Shown here: positions 32,791 to 42,415 of the stretch, one piece after another | How the letters are laid out: every line of letters begins with the position of its first letter | Numbering within the stretch: position 1 is the stretch's first letter | Source of the DNA: Actinomadura latina NBRC 106108 | GTDB taxonomy: Bacteria > Actinomycetota > Actinomycetes > Streptosporangiales > Streptosporangiaceae | Direction of reading: 5' to 3' | Assembly (NCBI RefSeq): GCF_001552195.1 | Contig: NZ_BCQS01000004.1 | Span: 29,311 to 93,310 of the forward strand | DNA length: 64,000 bases | Translations under genes and position numbers: made by a program | The notes under the pieces: generated by a model | Database searches by the model: none | The model's input: the letters and a program-made list of their open reading frames with translations, nothing else | Told to the model about the DNA's origin: nothing

Positions 32791-33408
32791 ATGCTGGTCC
32801 GGGAGGCGATGACCTCGCCCGTCGTGACGATCCCGCGGACGGCCACGGTCCGCCAGGCGATCCGCGTCCTGCACGAGCACGACATCACCGCCCTGCCCGT
32901 CGTGGACGAGACCGGGCGGCTGGCCGGCATCGTCAGCGAGATGGATCTCCTGAGCGGCGTGTTCGAGCGGGACCCGCGGGCCTTCGCCCGGCCGGTGGCG
33001 ACGCCGGCGAACCCGGCGCCGCGCCTGGTGGATGAGGTCATGACCCGCGAGGTGGAGACCGCGCGGCCCAACACCGACGTGGCGACGCTCGCCGACACGA
33101 TGATGCGGACGCGGATCAAGAGCGTCCCGGTACTGGCCGATTCCGGCATCGTCGGCATCGTCAGCCGCCGCGACCTCATCGCGATCCTCGCCCGCGGCGA
33201 CGCCCGCATCCGCGACGACGTGCTCGCCGCGCTCGACGAGTACGGGCCGGACGGGCGGCGCTGGGACGTCTCGGTGCGGGACGGCGCCGTCGAGCTGCGC
33301 GGCGGCGGCGCGGACGAGCCGGCCCGCCGGGTCGCCGGCATCCTCGCCCGCACCGTCCCCGGCGTCACCCGCGTCTCGATCCAGGAAACGACCCAGGGGC
33401 AGGCCTGA
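32791..33408 (+). CDS. CBS-domain pair plus BON domain protein
   Basis: 205 residues. Two CBS repeats: residues 1-60 (VREAMTSPVVTIPRTATVRQAIRVL and ALPVVDETGRLAGIVSEMDLL) and about 80-137 (DEVMTREVETARPNTDV, SVPVLADSGIVGIVSRRDLI). A short BON-like domain follows (about 147-200). CBS pairs bind adenine nucleotides and act as energy sensors. It overlaps the CoA-transferase gene by one base (TGATG), so the sensor may serve that enzyme. Confidence 0.9.
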   Translation: MLVREAMTSPVVTIPRTATVRQAIRVLHEHDITALPVVDETGRLAGIVSEMDLLSGVFERDPRAFARPVATPANPAPRLVDEVMTREVETARPNTDVATLADTMMRTRIKSVPVLADSGIVGIVSRRDLIAILARGDARIRDDVLAALDEYGPDGRRWDVSVRDGAVELRGGGADEPARRVAGILARTVPGVTRVSIQETTQGQA

Positions 33409-34640
33409 TGCGCCTCATCTCCGAATCCCATCTCGGCACCGTCCTCGCCGGCCTGCCGGGACGGCCGCGGGTCGTCGTCGGCGGCAACTTCGCCACCCCG
33501 CGCCGCGCCCTCGCCGTCCTGGACGAGGCGGTCCCCGAGTACCGGCTGTTCATGCTCAACGCGCAGGGTGAGCTGCCGGACCGCGACGGCGTCGAGCTGG
33601 AGACGCCGTTCGTCGGCGCCGGCATGCGGGGGCGCGCGAACCTGCGGTACTTCCCGTCGCGGCTGTCGCTCGTCCCGAACCTGCTGCAGGAGTCGCTGCC
33701 GCCCGACGTCGTGATCGTCCAGACGTCCACGCCGCGCAACGGGACGGTGTCGCTCGGCATCGAGGTCAACATCCTGCCCGCGGCCGTCGAGGCGGTGCGC
33801 GCCCGCGGCGGGCTGGTGATCGCGCAGCTCAACCCGCGCATGCCCTACACCTTCGGGGACGCCGTCATGGCGGTGGACGAGATCGACTACGCGATCGAGT
33901 CCGGCGAGCCCCTCGCGAACCCGGTGCCGCGGCCGCCCGGCGACGTCGCCCGCGAGATCGGCGGCCGGGTGGCGCGGCTCGTCCCCGAGCGGGGCACGCT
34001 GCAGCTCGGCATCGGCGCCGTCCCCGACGCGGTGCTCGCCTCGCTGCTCGACCGCCGCGGCCTCGGGATCTGGTCGGAGATGTTCAGCGACGGGGTCCTG
34101 GCGCTGGAGAAGGCCGGGGCGCTCGACCCCGACACGCCGATCACCGCGTCGTTCGCGTTCGGCGGCGAGGAGCTCTACGACTGGGCCGACCGGAACGAGC
34201 GCGTCCGGATGCTGCGCACCGAGAAGACCAACGACCCGAGCCTGATCGCACACCGGCCCCGGCTGGTGTCGGTGAACTCCGCGCTGCAGGTCGACCTGTA
34301 CGCGCAGGCCAACGCCAGCCGGGTGCGCGGGGTGATCTACTCGGGGTTCGGCGGGCAGACCGACTTCGTGGTGGGCGCGCTGCACTCCCCCGGCGGCCGG
34401 GCCGTCATCGCGCTCCCGTCCTGGCATCCGAAGGCGGACGTGTCCACGGTCATCCCGCGGCTGTCCGGGCCGGTCACCTCGTTCCAGCACAGCTTCATCG
34501 TCAGCGAGCAGGGCACGGCCACGATCTGGGGCCGCGACTCGTTGTCGCAGGCCCAGCAGATCGTGGACCGGGTGGCGCACCCGTCCGCCCGCGACGAGCT
34601 GCGCGAGCAGGGGCGCGAGCTGGGCTTCCCGCTGCGCTGA
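33408..34640 (+). CDS. Acetyl-CoA hydrolase/CoA-transferase family protein
   Basis: 410 residues with the two Rossmann-like halves of the acetyl-CoA hydrolase/4-hydroxybutyrate CoA-transferase family. LQLGIGAVPDAVLASL and WSEMFSDGVLALEKAGAL are the active-site region, with the catalytic Glu expected in the SEMFSDG block, and SGFGGQTDFVVGAL follows. It transfers CoA between acetyl-CoA and a carboxylate, or hydrolyses it. One-base overlap with the CBS protein implies co-translation. Confidence 0.88.
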   Translation: MRLISESHLGTVLAGLPGRPRVVVGGNFATPRRALAVLDEAVPEYRLFMLNAQGELPDRDGVELETPFVGAGMRGRANLRYFPSRLSLVPNLLQESLPPDVVIVQTSTPRNGTVSLGIEVNILPAAVEAVRARGGLVIAQLNPRMPYTFGDAVMAVDEIDYAIESGEPLANPVPRPPGDVAREIGGRVARLVPERGTLQLGIGAVPDAVLASLLDRRGLGIWSEMFSDGVLALEKAGALDPDTPITASFAFGGEELYDWADRNERVRMLRTEKTNDPSLIAHRPRLVSVNSALQVDLYAQANASRVRGVIYSGFGGQTDFVVGALHSPGGRAVIALPSWHPKADVSTVIPRLSGPVTSFQHSFIVSEQGTATIWGRDSLSQAQQIVDRVAHPSARDELREQGRELGFPLR

Positions 34641-34646
34641 CGCGGC

Positions 34647-35240
34647 CTACCCGGCGGCCTTGGCCTTCTTCTTCCCGCCCTTCCGCCCCTTCGCGGACTT
34701 GTCGGACTTGTCGGGCTTCGCGGGCTTGGCGGGCTTGGCGGGCGGGGAGTCGACCGCCACCGCCTTCCCGGACGGCTTCTTCGCCTCGGCGCCCTTCTTC
34801 GCCTTCTTGGCGTTCTTGCCGGCCTTGCCGTTCTTCGGCTTCTTCGGCGCGGGCGCCTCGACCCGCACCGTCACCGCCGTCTCCGCCGCCGGCCCGGCGG
34901 CGGCCGCCACGGCGGCGGCCTCCTCGGCAACGGCCTCCCCGGTGGCGGGCTCCGCGTCGGGGGCGCTCCCGGCGACGCGGTTCCGGAACGTCTGCCCCGA
35001 CCGGAACCGCGGCACCTGCGCGGCGGGCACCTCGACCGGGAGGCCGGTGCGCGGGTTGCGGGCGCTGCGGGCCGGGCGGGAGAGCCGGTCGAACGTCCCG
35101 AACCCGGTCACGATGACGCGCTCCCCGGCGGACACGCGCTCCATCACGGTGTCGAACACGGCGTCCACGTGCCGGCGGGCGGCGGACTCGTCGCCTCCCA
35201 CACGTTCCGCCACGGTCCTGACCAGTTCACTGCGGTTCAT
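34647..35240 (-). CDS. HU-like nucleoid protein with lysine-rich C-terminal tail
   Basis: 197 residues. Residues 1-90 are a HU/IHF domain (MNRSELVRTVAERVG, VIVTGFGTFDRLSRPARSARNPRTG, QVPRFRSGQTFRNRV). The remaining hundred residues start Ala/Glu rich and become Lys/Ala/Pro rich, a histone H1-like tail seen in actinobacterial HupB/HupS proteins. It compacts DNA. Convergent with the CoA-transferase gene, six bases apart. Confidence 0.92.
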   Translation of the reverse strand: MNRSELVRTVAERVGGDESAARRHVDAVFDTVMERVSAGERVIVTGFGTFDRLSRPARSARNPRTGLPVEVPAAQVPRFRSGQTFRNRVAGSAPDAEPATGEAVAEEAAAVAAAAGPAAETAVTVRVEAPAPKKPKNGKAGKNAKKAKKGAEAKKPSGKAVAVDSPPAKPAKPAKPDKSDKSAKGRKGGKKKAKAAG

Positions 35241-35335
35241 GCGCCATGCCCTTCACTGTGGCGATATGTGGCGCTCAGCGTAGTGCGGCGCGGCGGCCGG
35301 GGCCCGGCAATCCGCATCCTGGCCAGCGTGTCTTC

Positions 35336-36319
35336 TCATTTTCCGATGAACCCCTTCGACTGCAGCCAGGTCTCGGCGACCTCCGCCGGCTGCTTGCCCT
35401 CGATGTCGACCTCGCCGCTGAGTTCCTGCAGGACGGTGTCCGTCAGCGCCGCCGCGATCGGGTTCGCGATCTTCTCGATGCCGGGGTCGTCCCGGTAGAC
35501 GGAGTTGCGCACGGTGAGGGCGGGGTTGTAGACGGGGAAGAACTTCTTGTCGTCCGGAACCGGCGTCAGGGCGAGCGCCTTGATACGCCCGTCGGTGGTG
35601 GCGACCTCCCCGAAGTCGCAGGGCTCGCCCTTGCCGATGGCGTCGTAGATGGCGCCTTCGGCCAGCGTCGCGACAGACGACTTGGGAAGCGTGAACCCGT
35701 ACGCCTTCTGCAGGCCGGGCCAGCCGTCGCTGCGCCCGGCGAACTCGCTCGCCACGCAGGTGGACGCCTTGGACGGGTCGCGCTCGGCCAGGGCGGCGTA
35801 ATCCGACAGGTCCTCGATGCCGAGCCGCTGCATGGTCGTAGTCTTTACCGCGATGGCGTAGGTGTTGTTCGCGGGCGCCGCCGCGAGCCATCTCACCTTG
35901 TTCTTCGCGAGGTCCTGCTCCGCGACGGCCTTGTACTGCGCGGCCGGGTCGCCGATCGGCTCGGTCTGCTTCAGGTAGTTGATCCAGGCCGTCCCCGTGT
36001 ACTCCCAGTACATGTCGATGCTGCCGGACGTCAGCGCCGCGCGAGTGGTGTTGCTCCCCTGGAGCCCGCACTTCTCCCGGACGGTCGCGCCCGCCGAACG
36101 CAGCGCGAGCGCGGTGACCTGGCAGAGGACGAGCTGCTCGGTGAACTCCTTGGAGCCGACGGTGAGGGTGGCGCCCTCCAGCGAGTTGCCCTCGGCCAGG
36201 CTGCCCGCCTTGGCGTCGGTGCCGCTGGAGCTGAAGCACCCCGCGGTCAGGGCGGCGGCGGTGAAACAGGCGGCGAGACGGGCGGCAGGGTGTGATGGTC
36301 CGGTCGGGAGCAGGCGCAT
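35336..36319 (-). CDS. Osmoprotectant ABC transporter, substrate-binding lipoprotein
   Basis: 327 residues. The signal peptide ends in a lipobox, LTAGCFSS, with the acceptor Cys near residue 28. TLTVGSKEFTEQLVLCQVTALAL, SGSIDMYWEYTGTAWINYL and the final ETWLQSKGFIGK tail are typical of OpuCC/ProX-like glycine betaine and choline binding proteins. Last gene of the four-gene minus operon, 19 bases after a permease. Confidence 0.92.
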   Translation of the reverse strand: MRLLPTGPSHPAARLAACFTAAALTAGCFSSSGTDAKAGSLAEGNSLEGATLTVGSKEFTEQLVLCQVTALALRSAGATVREKCGLQGSNTTRAALTSGSIDMYWEYTGTAWINYLKQTEPIGDPAAQYKAVAEQDLAKNKVRWLAAAPANNTYAIAVKTTTMQRLGIEDLSDYAALAERDPSKASTCVASEFAGRSDGWPGLQKAYGFTLPKSSVATLAEGAIYDAIGKGEPCDFGEVATTDGRIKALALTPVPDDKKFFPVYNPALTVRNSVYRDDPGIEKIANPIAAALTDTVLQELSGEVDIEGKQPAEVAETWLQSKGFIGK

Positions 36320-36338
36320 GGTGACTCTCCTCAGGGGT

Positions 36339-37106
36339 TCAGACGCCGCGTGGGCGCAGGACGTACTCGACGAGTCCGATGAACCAGTCGGCGGCCATGG
36401 CGAGCACGGCCGTGAGGACGCTGCCGGTCAGCAGGATCGGGGTCCGGTTCAGCGCGATGCCGGTGTTGATCAGCTCGCCGAGCCCGCCCGCGTTGGTGAA
36501 GGCCGCGAGCGTCGCGCTGCCCACGTTGAGGATCACCGCGACACGGACGCTGGCCAGGATGACCGGGACGGCGAGCGGCAGCTCGACGCGGAACAGCACC
36601 GCCGTCCTGGACAGCCCGATGCCGCGACCCGCGTCGATGAGCGACCGGTCGACGCCCTGCAGGCCGACCATCGTGTTGCGCAGCACCGGCAGCGCGGACA
36701 CGAGGATGAGCGCGATCACCGCCTTCTGGAACCCGATACCGACGGTGACGGCGAGCAGGACCAGCACCCCGATGGACGGGACGGCCTGCCCCACGTTGGC
36801 GAGCGCCAGGAACGGGGCGGACAGCCGGCGCAGCCGCGGCCGGGTCAGCAGCACGCCGAGCGGGATCGCGATCGCGAGGACGAGCGCCGTGGACACCGCG
36901 ACCAGGCCGATGTGCTCGGCGAACTGGTGGACGATCTCCGTCCGGTTGATGGACCGGCGCTCGATCGGGTCCAGGTCGAGCCCGCGCAGGTAGGCGTAGA
37001 GCGCCGCGCACACCGCGAGGAGGAAGGCCGGCGTGACGAGGAGGCCGGTCCGGCCGCGGGTCTCCTCGCCGGACGCCGCCCGCTCCGGTACCGCGGTGAC
37101 GGTCAT
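36339..37106 (-). CDS. Osmoprotectant ABC transporter permease
   Basis: 255 residues, about six membrane helices, ATGA overlap with the ATPase gene. The permease EAA-like loop appears in PVLRNTMVGLQGVDRSLIDAGRGIGLSRTAVLF read in pieces (ALPVLRNTMVGLQGVD and DAGRGIGLS). Partner of the permease at 38104. Confidence 0.9.
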   Translation of the reverse strand: MTVTAVPERAASGEETRGRTGLLVTPAFLLAVCAALYAYLRGLDLDPIERRSINRTEIVHQFAEHIGLVAVSTALVLAIAIPLGVLLTRPRLRRLSAPFLALANVGQAVPSIGVLVLLAVTVGIGFQKAVIALILVSALPVLRNTMVGLQGVDRSLIDAGRGIGLSRTAVLFRVELPLAVPVILASVRVAVILNVGSATLAAFTNAGGLGELINTGIALNRTPILLTGSVLTAVLAMAADWFIGLVEYVLRPRGV

Positions 37107-38107
37107 CGTCCGCCGTCCGACACGATCGCGGACCAGGAGACCGTGCCGGCGGGGCGTCCGTCCTCGTCCAGGACGGTCGCGGTCTCCGCACCGGCCCGCA
37201 GCATCGCGTCCAGCGCCTCGTAAAGGGACTGGCCGGCCCGGACGGTCGCGCCGCCCGCGTCCCCGGGCTCGGCGGCGGGCAGCGCGATGGACCCCACCTC
37301 GACCAGCCGGAGCCGGCGCATCGCCGCGCCCGTCCCGACGAACGACGCGACGAACTCGTCGGCCGGCTCGGCGAGGATCGCCGCGGGCGTGTCGTACTGG
37401 ACGAGTCTCGCGCCCTGCCCGAGCATCGCGATCCGGTCGCCGAGCTTGAGCGCCTCGTTCAGGTCGTGGGTGACGAGCACGATGGTCTTGCCGATCCGGG
37501 CCTGGATCTCCAGGAAGGCGTCCTGGAGCCGCTCCCGCGTGATGGGGTCGATGGCGCCGAACGGCTCGTCCATCAGCATCGCGGGCGGGTCGGCGGCGAG
37601 CGCGCGGGCGACCCCGACGCGCTGCTGCTGGCCGCCCGACAGCTCCTTCGGGTACCGGCCCCGGTAGGTGCCGGGGTCGAGCCCCACCAGGTCGAGCAGC
37701 TCGTCGACGCGGTCCCGGACGCGCTTCTTCGGCCAGCCGAGCGTCCGCGGGATGACGCCGATGTTCGCGGCGATCGTCATGTGCGGGAACAGCCCGACCT
37801 GCTGGATGACGTAGCCGATGCGGCGGCGCAGCTCGTCCGGGTCGGCGCGGGTGACGTCCTCGCCGCCGAGCAGGATCCGGCCCGCGGTCGGCTCGATCAG
37901 CCGGTTGACCAGCCGCAGCGTCGTGGTCTTGCCGCAGCCGGACGGCCCCAGCAGCACGACGATCTCCCCTTCCCGGACGCCGAGCGTGAGATCGTCGACC
38001 GCCGGGACGTCCTGGCCGGGGTACCGCTTGCTCACCCCCTCCAGGCGGATCATCTCCCGGCGTTCCGGCGCGGCGGCCTCGGTGGTTCCGGCGGCGGGTT
38101 CGGTCAT
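37103..38107 (-). CDS. Osmoprotectant ABC transporter ATPase with C-terminal CBS-like segment
   Basis: 334 residues, ATGA overlap with the upstream permease. Walker A GPSGCGKT at 54-61, Q-loop VIQQVGLFPHMT, signature LSGGQQQRVGVARAL, Walker B AMLMDEPFGAIDP and the switch His in VLVTHDLNEA are all intact. The last 60 residues resemble part of a CBS module, used by OpuA/OpuC ATPases to sense ionic strength. Confidence 0.93.
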   Translation of the reverse strand: MTEPAAGTTEAAAPERREMIRLEGVSKRYPGQDVPAVDDLTLGVREGEIVVLLGPSGCGKTTTLRLVNRLIEPTAGRILLGGEDVTRADPDELRRRIGYVIQQVGLFPHMTIAANIGVIPRTLGWPKKRVRDRVDELLDLVGLDPGTYRGRYPKELSGGQQQRVGVARALAADPPAMLMDEPFGAIDPITRERLQDAFLEIQARIGKTIVLVTHDLNEALKLGDRIAMLGQGARLVQYDTPAAILAEPADEFVASFVGTGAAMRRLRLVEVGSIALPAAEPGDAGGATVRAGQSLYEALDAMLRAGAETATVLDEDGRPAGTVSWSAIVSDGGR

Positions 38108-38748
38108 CGCAGCCCCTTGGCGGTGGTGAGACGAGACAGCACGACGAACAGCAGGTCCAGGACGAGGGCCAGGACGGCGACGCCGAGCGTCCCGGCGAGG
38201 GTGTCGTTCAGCGCGTTCGCCCCGCCGATCCGGGCCAGCCCGCCGAAGATCAGCCCGCCGAGGCCGGGGCCCGCGACGGCGGCGGCGATCGCCGCGATCG
38301 CGACCGTCATGATCGTCGCGACCCGGACGCCGGTGAGCACCACCGGCCACGCCAGCGGCAGCCTGATCCGCAGCATGCGGCTCAGCGGCCCCATCCCCAT
38401 GCCGCGCGCCGCCTCTTCCACGGCGCCCGGCACGCCTTCGAGCCCGGTGATCGTGTTCCGCAGGATCGGGAACACCGCGTACAGCACCAGCGCGGTGATC
38501 GTCGGTGCGAGGCCCAGCCCGAACAGCGGAATGAGCAGGCCGAACAGTGCCAGGGACGGGACGGTCAGCATGGTGCCCGTCACGCCGAGGGCGAGGCCCT
38601 TCGCCCTCGGCCGCCCCTCGACGGCGATGCCGAGCCCGATCCCGACGACGGCCGCGATGGCGACGGCGATCAGCACGACCTCGGCATGCTCGGCGGCCAG
38701 CCGGGCGATCGTGGGCCAGCGTTCGGAGAGGTAGTCGGAGAAGCTCAT
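38104..38748 (-). CDS. Osmoprotectant ABC transporter permease, first gene of operon
   Basis: 214 residues with about five or six helices. ATG behind GGGAGGCGGCG. FPILRNTITGLEGVPGAVEEAARGMGMG in pieces (FPILRNTITGLEG and EEAARGMGMG) is the ATPase-coupling loop. With the genes downstream it makes a complete uptake system for glycine betaine, choline or a similar solute. The 86 bases between it and the regulator gene show no clear operator. Confidence 0.9.
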   Translation of the reverse strand: MSFSDYLSERWPTIARLAAEHAEVVLIAVAIAAVVGIGLGIAVEGRPRAKGLALGVTGTMLTVPSLALFGLLIPLFGLGLAPTITALVLYAVFPILRNTITGLEGVPGAVEEAARGMGMGPLSRMLRIRLPLAWPVVLTGVRVATIMTVAIAAIAAAVAGPGLGGLIFGGLARIGGANALNDTLAGTLGVAVLALVLDLLFVVLSRLTTAKGLR

Positions 38749-38834
38749 CGCCGCCTCCCGCGCGAGACGGCGGGAGCCCGGACGAGAACGGTGCGGCTCG
38801 CGTCTCCCATACCTCAGAGGCTGCCTATTGACGA

Positions 38835-39908
38835 TCAGTCTGGCAATAACGGCCGGGGCATAGATCCGTTGAGTGCCGCCGGATTGTCGCGCAGGTGCCG
38901 CAGCAGGACGGCCAGATCCAGCCGGCGCCGCCCGCCGGGCGCGGAGAACGAGAAGCCGAGCCACGCCTCGGCCTGCGCGAGCCGCGCGGCGATCGTGCTG
39001 TGGTGCCGGTGCACCCGCGCGGCGGCCCGGCGGGCGGACCCGGTGGCGCAGAACGCGGCGAGGACGGCGAGCATGCCCGCCCCGTTCGGCTCCGCGGCGA
39101 GCCCGTCCAGCGCGGCCACGTCCGCGACGGCGGCGATGTCCTCGTCCCGCATCCGCGCGGCGATGACGGCGAGCGCCCCGAGCCCGTCATAGTGCACGAC
39201 GTCTTCGCCGAGCCCCGTGAAGCGCAACGCGGTGAGAGCCTGCCGCCACGACGCGGGCGCCTCGATGGCGGGCAGCCCGGAGCCAACGCCCACCCGGAGC
39301 CCGCGGGGAAACCGTTCCGGCAGCCCCTTCGCGAGAACGGCGCGCGCACGCCCGATCGACACCACATGCGCGCCCGCCATCTCAACGTCGCCGGCGCCGT
39401 CGACGGCCAGGACGTACACCCGTTCGTCCGGTTCGACACGCAGCCGGCGAAGGGCCCGGCACCGTTCGAGCTCCCCGGCGTCCGCCGAGAGGGCCAGCTC
39501 GACAAGCCCGGAGTCCTCCCGCCGCGGCACCGCCTCCAGCAGCACCCTGGCGGCGATGGCGAACCGCTCCAGCACGATCTCATCGAGCGGAAGCGGCTCG
39601 TCCCTCCCCAACCACACCCGCCCCGTCCCGGAGACAGCCCTGCTCACCCCCGAAACACCACCCGCAGCCCGGTCGGCGGCTGGACGGTCGGCGGTTGCGC
39701 GGCCGGGAGGGGCGGGGGTCGCGTGGAGGGAGAGGCCCAAGGCGGTGTCGACGATCGCGGCCGGGCATTCGGCGAGGCGGGCGGTCTCCCGGACGAGGGT
39801 CTGCGGGCTCACCTTCGCGGCGATCAGCCCGTCGAAGAAGCTGATCACCCGGACGGCGTTCTCCGCATCGGCGTCCAGTGCCGAAAGCCGCAGGAGCAGG
39901 CCCTTCAT
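38835..39908 (-). CDS. PucR/CdaR-type transcriptional regulator
   Basis: 357 residues. The C-terminus has the PucR helix-turn-helix (FCATGSARRAAARVHRHHSTIAARL, about 295-325, in a block ending LLRHLRDNPAALN). A long sensing region precedes it. It reads the same strand as the osmoprotectant operon and lies upstream of it, so control of those genes is possible. The protein starts with MKGLLLRLSALDAD at an ATG. Confidence 0.8.
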   Translation of the reverse strand: MKGLLLRLSALDADAENAVRVISFFDGLIAAKVSPQTLVRETARLAECPAAIVDTALGLSLHATPAPPGRATADRPAADRAAGGVSGVSRAVSGTGRVWLGRDEPLPLDEIVLERFAIAARVLLEAVPRREDSGLVELALSADAGELERCRALRRLRVEPDERVYVLAVDGAGDVEMAGAHVVSIGRARAVLAKGLPERFPRGLRVGVGSGLPAIEAPASWRQALTALRFTGLGEDVVHYDGLGALAVIAARMRDEDIAAVADVAALDGLAAEPNGAGMLAVLAAFCATGSARRAAARVHRHHSTIAARLAQAEAWLGFSFSAPGGRRRLDLAVLLRHLRDNPAALNGSMPRPLLPD

Positions 39909-40033
39909 GGGGGCAGCGTACGGCACCCGACGATCGGCGGCGGTCAGGCCGTTTTCCCCGGCGACCGGCGGCTGGGCAGGGCGCTCCCGACCCCCGACAC
40001 TGGTGGGCACCGGCCGCGCGAGAGGAGCCCGTG

Positions 40034-40984
40034 GTGACCTACGCCTACGATCCCGAACTCGTCCCGTGGATCCCGATGATCCCGCATCTTTCGATCGCCG
40101 ATATCCAGCAGGTGCGCCGGGAGGAAGGGGAACTGTTCGGGGACGCGCCGGTGTACGAGCCGCCCGTCCCGGTCGAGATCCGGGACCTCACCGTGCCGGG
40201 CCCGCAGGACGCACCGGCCGTCCCCGTCCGGGTCTTCAGGCCGGCGGACGGCGACGGCCCCCTGCCCGGCCTCGTCTACATCCACGGCGGCGGGTTCGCC
40301 CTCGGCAGCGTCGACCTCTACCACGACGACGCGACCGCCATCGCGGCCGAGGTCGGTGCCGTGGTCGTGTCGGTCGAGTACCGGCTGGCCCCCGAACATC
40401 CCTTCCCCGCCGGTCTCGAAGACTGCTACGCCGCGCTGGCCTGGACCGCCTCCCACGCGGGCGAACTCGGCATCGACCCGGGCCGCCTCGCGGTCGGCGG
40501 CGAGAGCGCCGGCGGCGGCCTGTCCGCGGCGGTCGCGCTGCTGGCCCGCGACCGCGGCGGCCCCCCGCTCTGCTTCCAGCTTCTCGCCATCCCGGAACTG
40601 GACGACCGGCTCGACACCCCGTCCATGCGCGCCTACACCGACACGCCCATCTGGCACCGGCCCAACGCCGAGCTGAGCTGGGACTACTACCTCGGCGAAG
40701 GCGTCCGCGGCACCGACGGCGTCTCCCCGTACGCGGCGCCGGCCCGCGCCGAGGACCTGTCCGGGCTACCGCCCGCCTACGTCACCACCTGCGAATTCGA
40801 CCCGCTGCGGGACGAGGGCCTGGCCTACGGGCAGCGGCTGATCCAGGCGGGCGTCCCGACCGAGATGCACCACTATCCCGGCACCTTCCACGGTTCCACC
40901 CTGGTTTCCGACGCGTCCGTGACGAAGCGCATGAACGCCGACCGCACCGACGCACTGCGCCGCGCCCTGCATCCCGCCGGTTAG
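40034..40984 (+). CDS. HSL-family alpha/beta hydrolase (acetyl esterase/lipase)
   Basis: 316 residues. HGGGF at 84-88 supplies the oxyanion hole, GESAGG at 156-161 the nucleophile S158, CEFDPLRDEG the Asp and PGTFHGS the His. YRLAPEHPFPAGLEDCYAAL is diagnostic of the hormone-sensitive lipase group. GTG at 40034 or the adjacent GTG at 40031; AGAGGAG lies 4-7 bases upstream. It acts on short acyl esters. Confidence 0.9.
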   Translation: MTYAYDPELVPWIPMIPHLSIADIQQVRREEGELFGDAPVYEPPVPVEIRDLTVPGPQDAPAVPVRVFRPADGDGPLPGLVYIHGGGFALGSVDLYHDDATAIAAEVGAVVVSVEYRLAPEHPFPAGLEDCYAALAWTASHAGELGIDPGRLAVGGESAGGGLSAAVALLARDRGGPPLCFQLLAIPELDDRLDTPSMRAYTDTPIWHRPNAELSWDYYLGEGVRGTDGVSPYAAPARAEDLSGLPPAYVTTCEFDPLRDEGLAYGQRLIQAGVPTEMHHYPGTFHGSTLVSDASVTKRMNADRTDALRRALHPAG

Positions 40985-41943
40985 AGCTCCAGGACGAGGC
41001 GGGGCCCTCGGGCGCGGGACACGCAGATCATCATGAATCCCCCGTCCGCGCGCTCCGCCTCGGTCAGCACAGAGTCACGGTGATCGGGTTCCCCTTCCAG
41101 CACGGGGGTTTCGCATGTCCCGCACGTCCCCTCGCGGCAGGACGACAGGACGCTGACGCCCGCTTTCTCCACGGTCTCCAGGATCGAGCAGCCGGGTTCG
41201 ATCCGCAGCGTGCGCCCGCTCAGCTTCAACTCGACCTCGAAGGCCTCATCGGGCCCCGTGACCGGTTTCGGTGCGAACCGCTCCGTCCGGAGCGCCCCGG
41301 GCGCCAGCGCGGCACACCGTTCCTCGACCGCCGCGAGCATCGGTTCGGGCCCACAGCAGTACACGAGCGCATCCGGCGCCGTACCGGCCAGGATTCCGTC
41401 GAGATCGAGCAGACCGGACTCGTCCTGCGGACGTATCTCGACCCGCTCGCCATGCACGGAGACCTCGTCCACGAACGCCATGGCGGAACGACGCCGTCCA
41501 CCGTAATGCAGCCGCCAGTCGGCACCCGCCGCCTCAGCGGCGGCCACCATCGGCAGGATGGGCGTGATGCCGATGCCGCCGGCGAGGAAGACGTAGCGGG
41601 GCGCGTCCTCCAGCGCGAAGTTGTTCCGCGGCCCGCGCACCATGAGCCGGTCCCCGATCCGGATCCGCTCATGTACGACCGTGGACCCCGGTCCTTCCTT
41701 GAGGACGGCGATCCGCCACGTCCGGGAATCCTCCGGTTCACCGCAGAGCGAGTACTGCCGCACCAGCCCGTCACCGAGCAGGACATCGATGTGCGCTCCG
41801 GGCCGCCAGGACGGCAGTTCCCCCCCACCCACCGCACGCAACGTCAATCCGACGACGCTGTCGGCGAGCACGGCCCTCTCCCCGACGACGACCTCAGTTT
41901 CAGCGGCCACTCGCGCTCCATCCGGCGAACCCTGGTCAGCCAC
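40981..41943 (-). CDS. Phthalate dioxygenase reductase-type ferredoxin reductase
   Basis: 320 residues, GTG start. The order FMN/FAD domain (RQYSLCGEPED), NAD domain (FLAGGIGITPILPMV) and C-terminal 2Fe-2S ferredoxin (CREGTCGTCETP, then MMICVSRA) is that of vanillate demethylase/phthalate dioxygenase reductases. It passes electrons from NAD(P)H to a Rieske oxygenase. No oxygenase lies next to it; the only one in the window is at 22512. Its last four bases overlap the convergent esterase gene. Confidence 0.9.
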   Translation of the reverse strand: MADQGSPDGARVAAETEVVVGERAVLADSVVGLTLRAVGGGELPSWRPGAHIDVLLGDGLVRQYSLCGEPEDSRTWRIAVLKEGPGSTVVHERIRIGDRLMVRGPRNNFALEDAPRYVFLAGGIGITPILPMVAAAEAAGADWRLHYGGRRRSAMAFVDEVSVHGERVEIRPQDESGLLDLDGILAGTAPDALVYCCGPEPMLAAVEERCAALAPGALRTERFAPKPVTGPDEAFEVELKLSGRTLRIEPGCSILETVEKAGVSVLSSCREGTCGTCETPVLEGEPDHRDSVLTEAERADGGFMMICVSRARGPRLVLEL

Positions 41944-42415
41944 CAGGCACGACCCCTCTCAGAACGGCCGCCCACGACGGCTCACCTGACCAACCCGTCC
42001 GCCGGCCGAGCCGATCGGCCTGAACCGACCGGAACCCGCCGGCGCCGAGCCCCGACCCGACTCGGTCCACCTGACGCCCGCCCGGCTGGCAGGCACGGCG
42101 GTCATCCACACCACCGCCGTGCAGCAGCCACTGGCAAGTAGGGCTTCCATCGAGTGGAAGAACCCGCCCCCCGCCCCGCCACCACCGGGAAGGCTTGAGC
42201 TCACCCGTCCATCGCCCCCACCACACCGGACGGCCGCACCTTTGCGCACGGCTGTCCAATACCGCTGACCACATGGGATGGCCGCGGCCTGACCGCTTCC
42301 CAAGGCCGCGACCATCCCTCGATCTCGATGTCGCCCAGCGGTCAAACGGTCGGGATCTCGGTGTCCCACCCCCTGTCTACGATTGCCGCATGCTCGCGAC
42401 CGACAGGAGCGCCAG
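41944..42415. other. 472-base stretch with no recognisable gene
   Basis: The open frames here read as low-complexity Arg/Pro/Gly/Trp chains with no family pattern, and codon use does not match the neighbours. No hairpin, repeat or operator is evident. It may be decayed coding sequence or the promoter region of the MmcQ/YjbR gene. Confidence 0.5.

Noticed and set aside
41944..42415. Genes in the intergenic stretch
   Set aside because: Frames lack start sites with ribosome signals and any family pattern.
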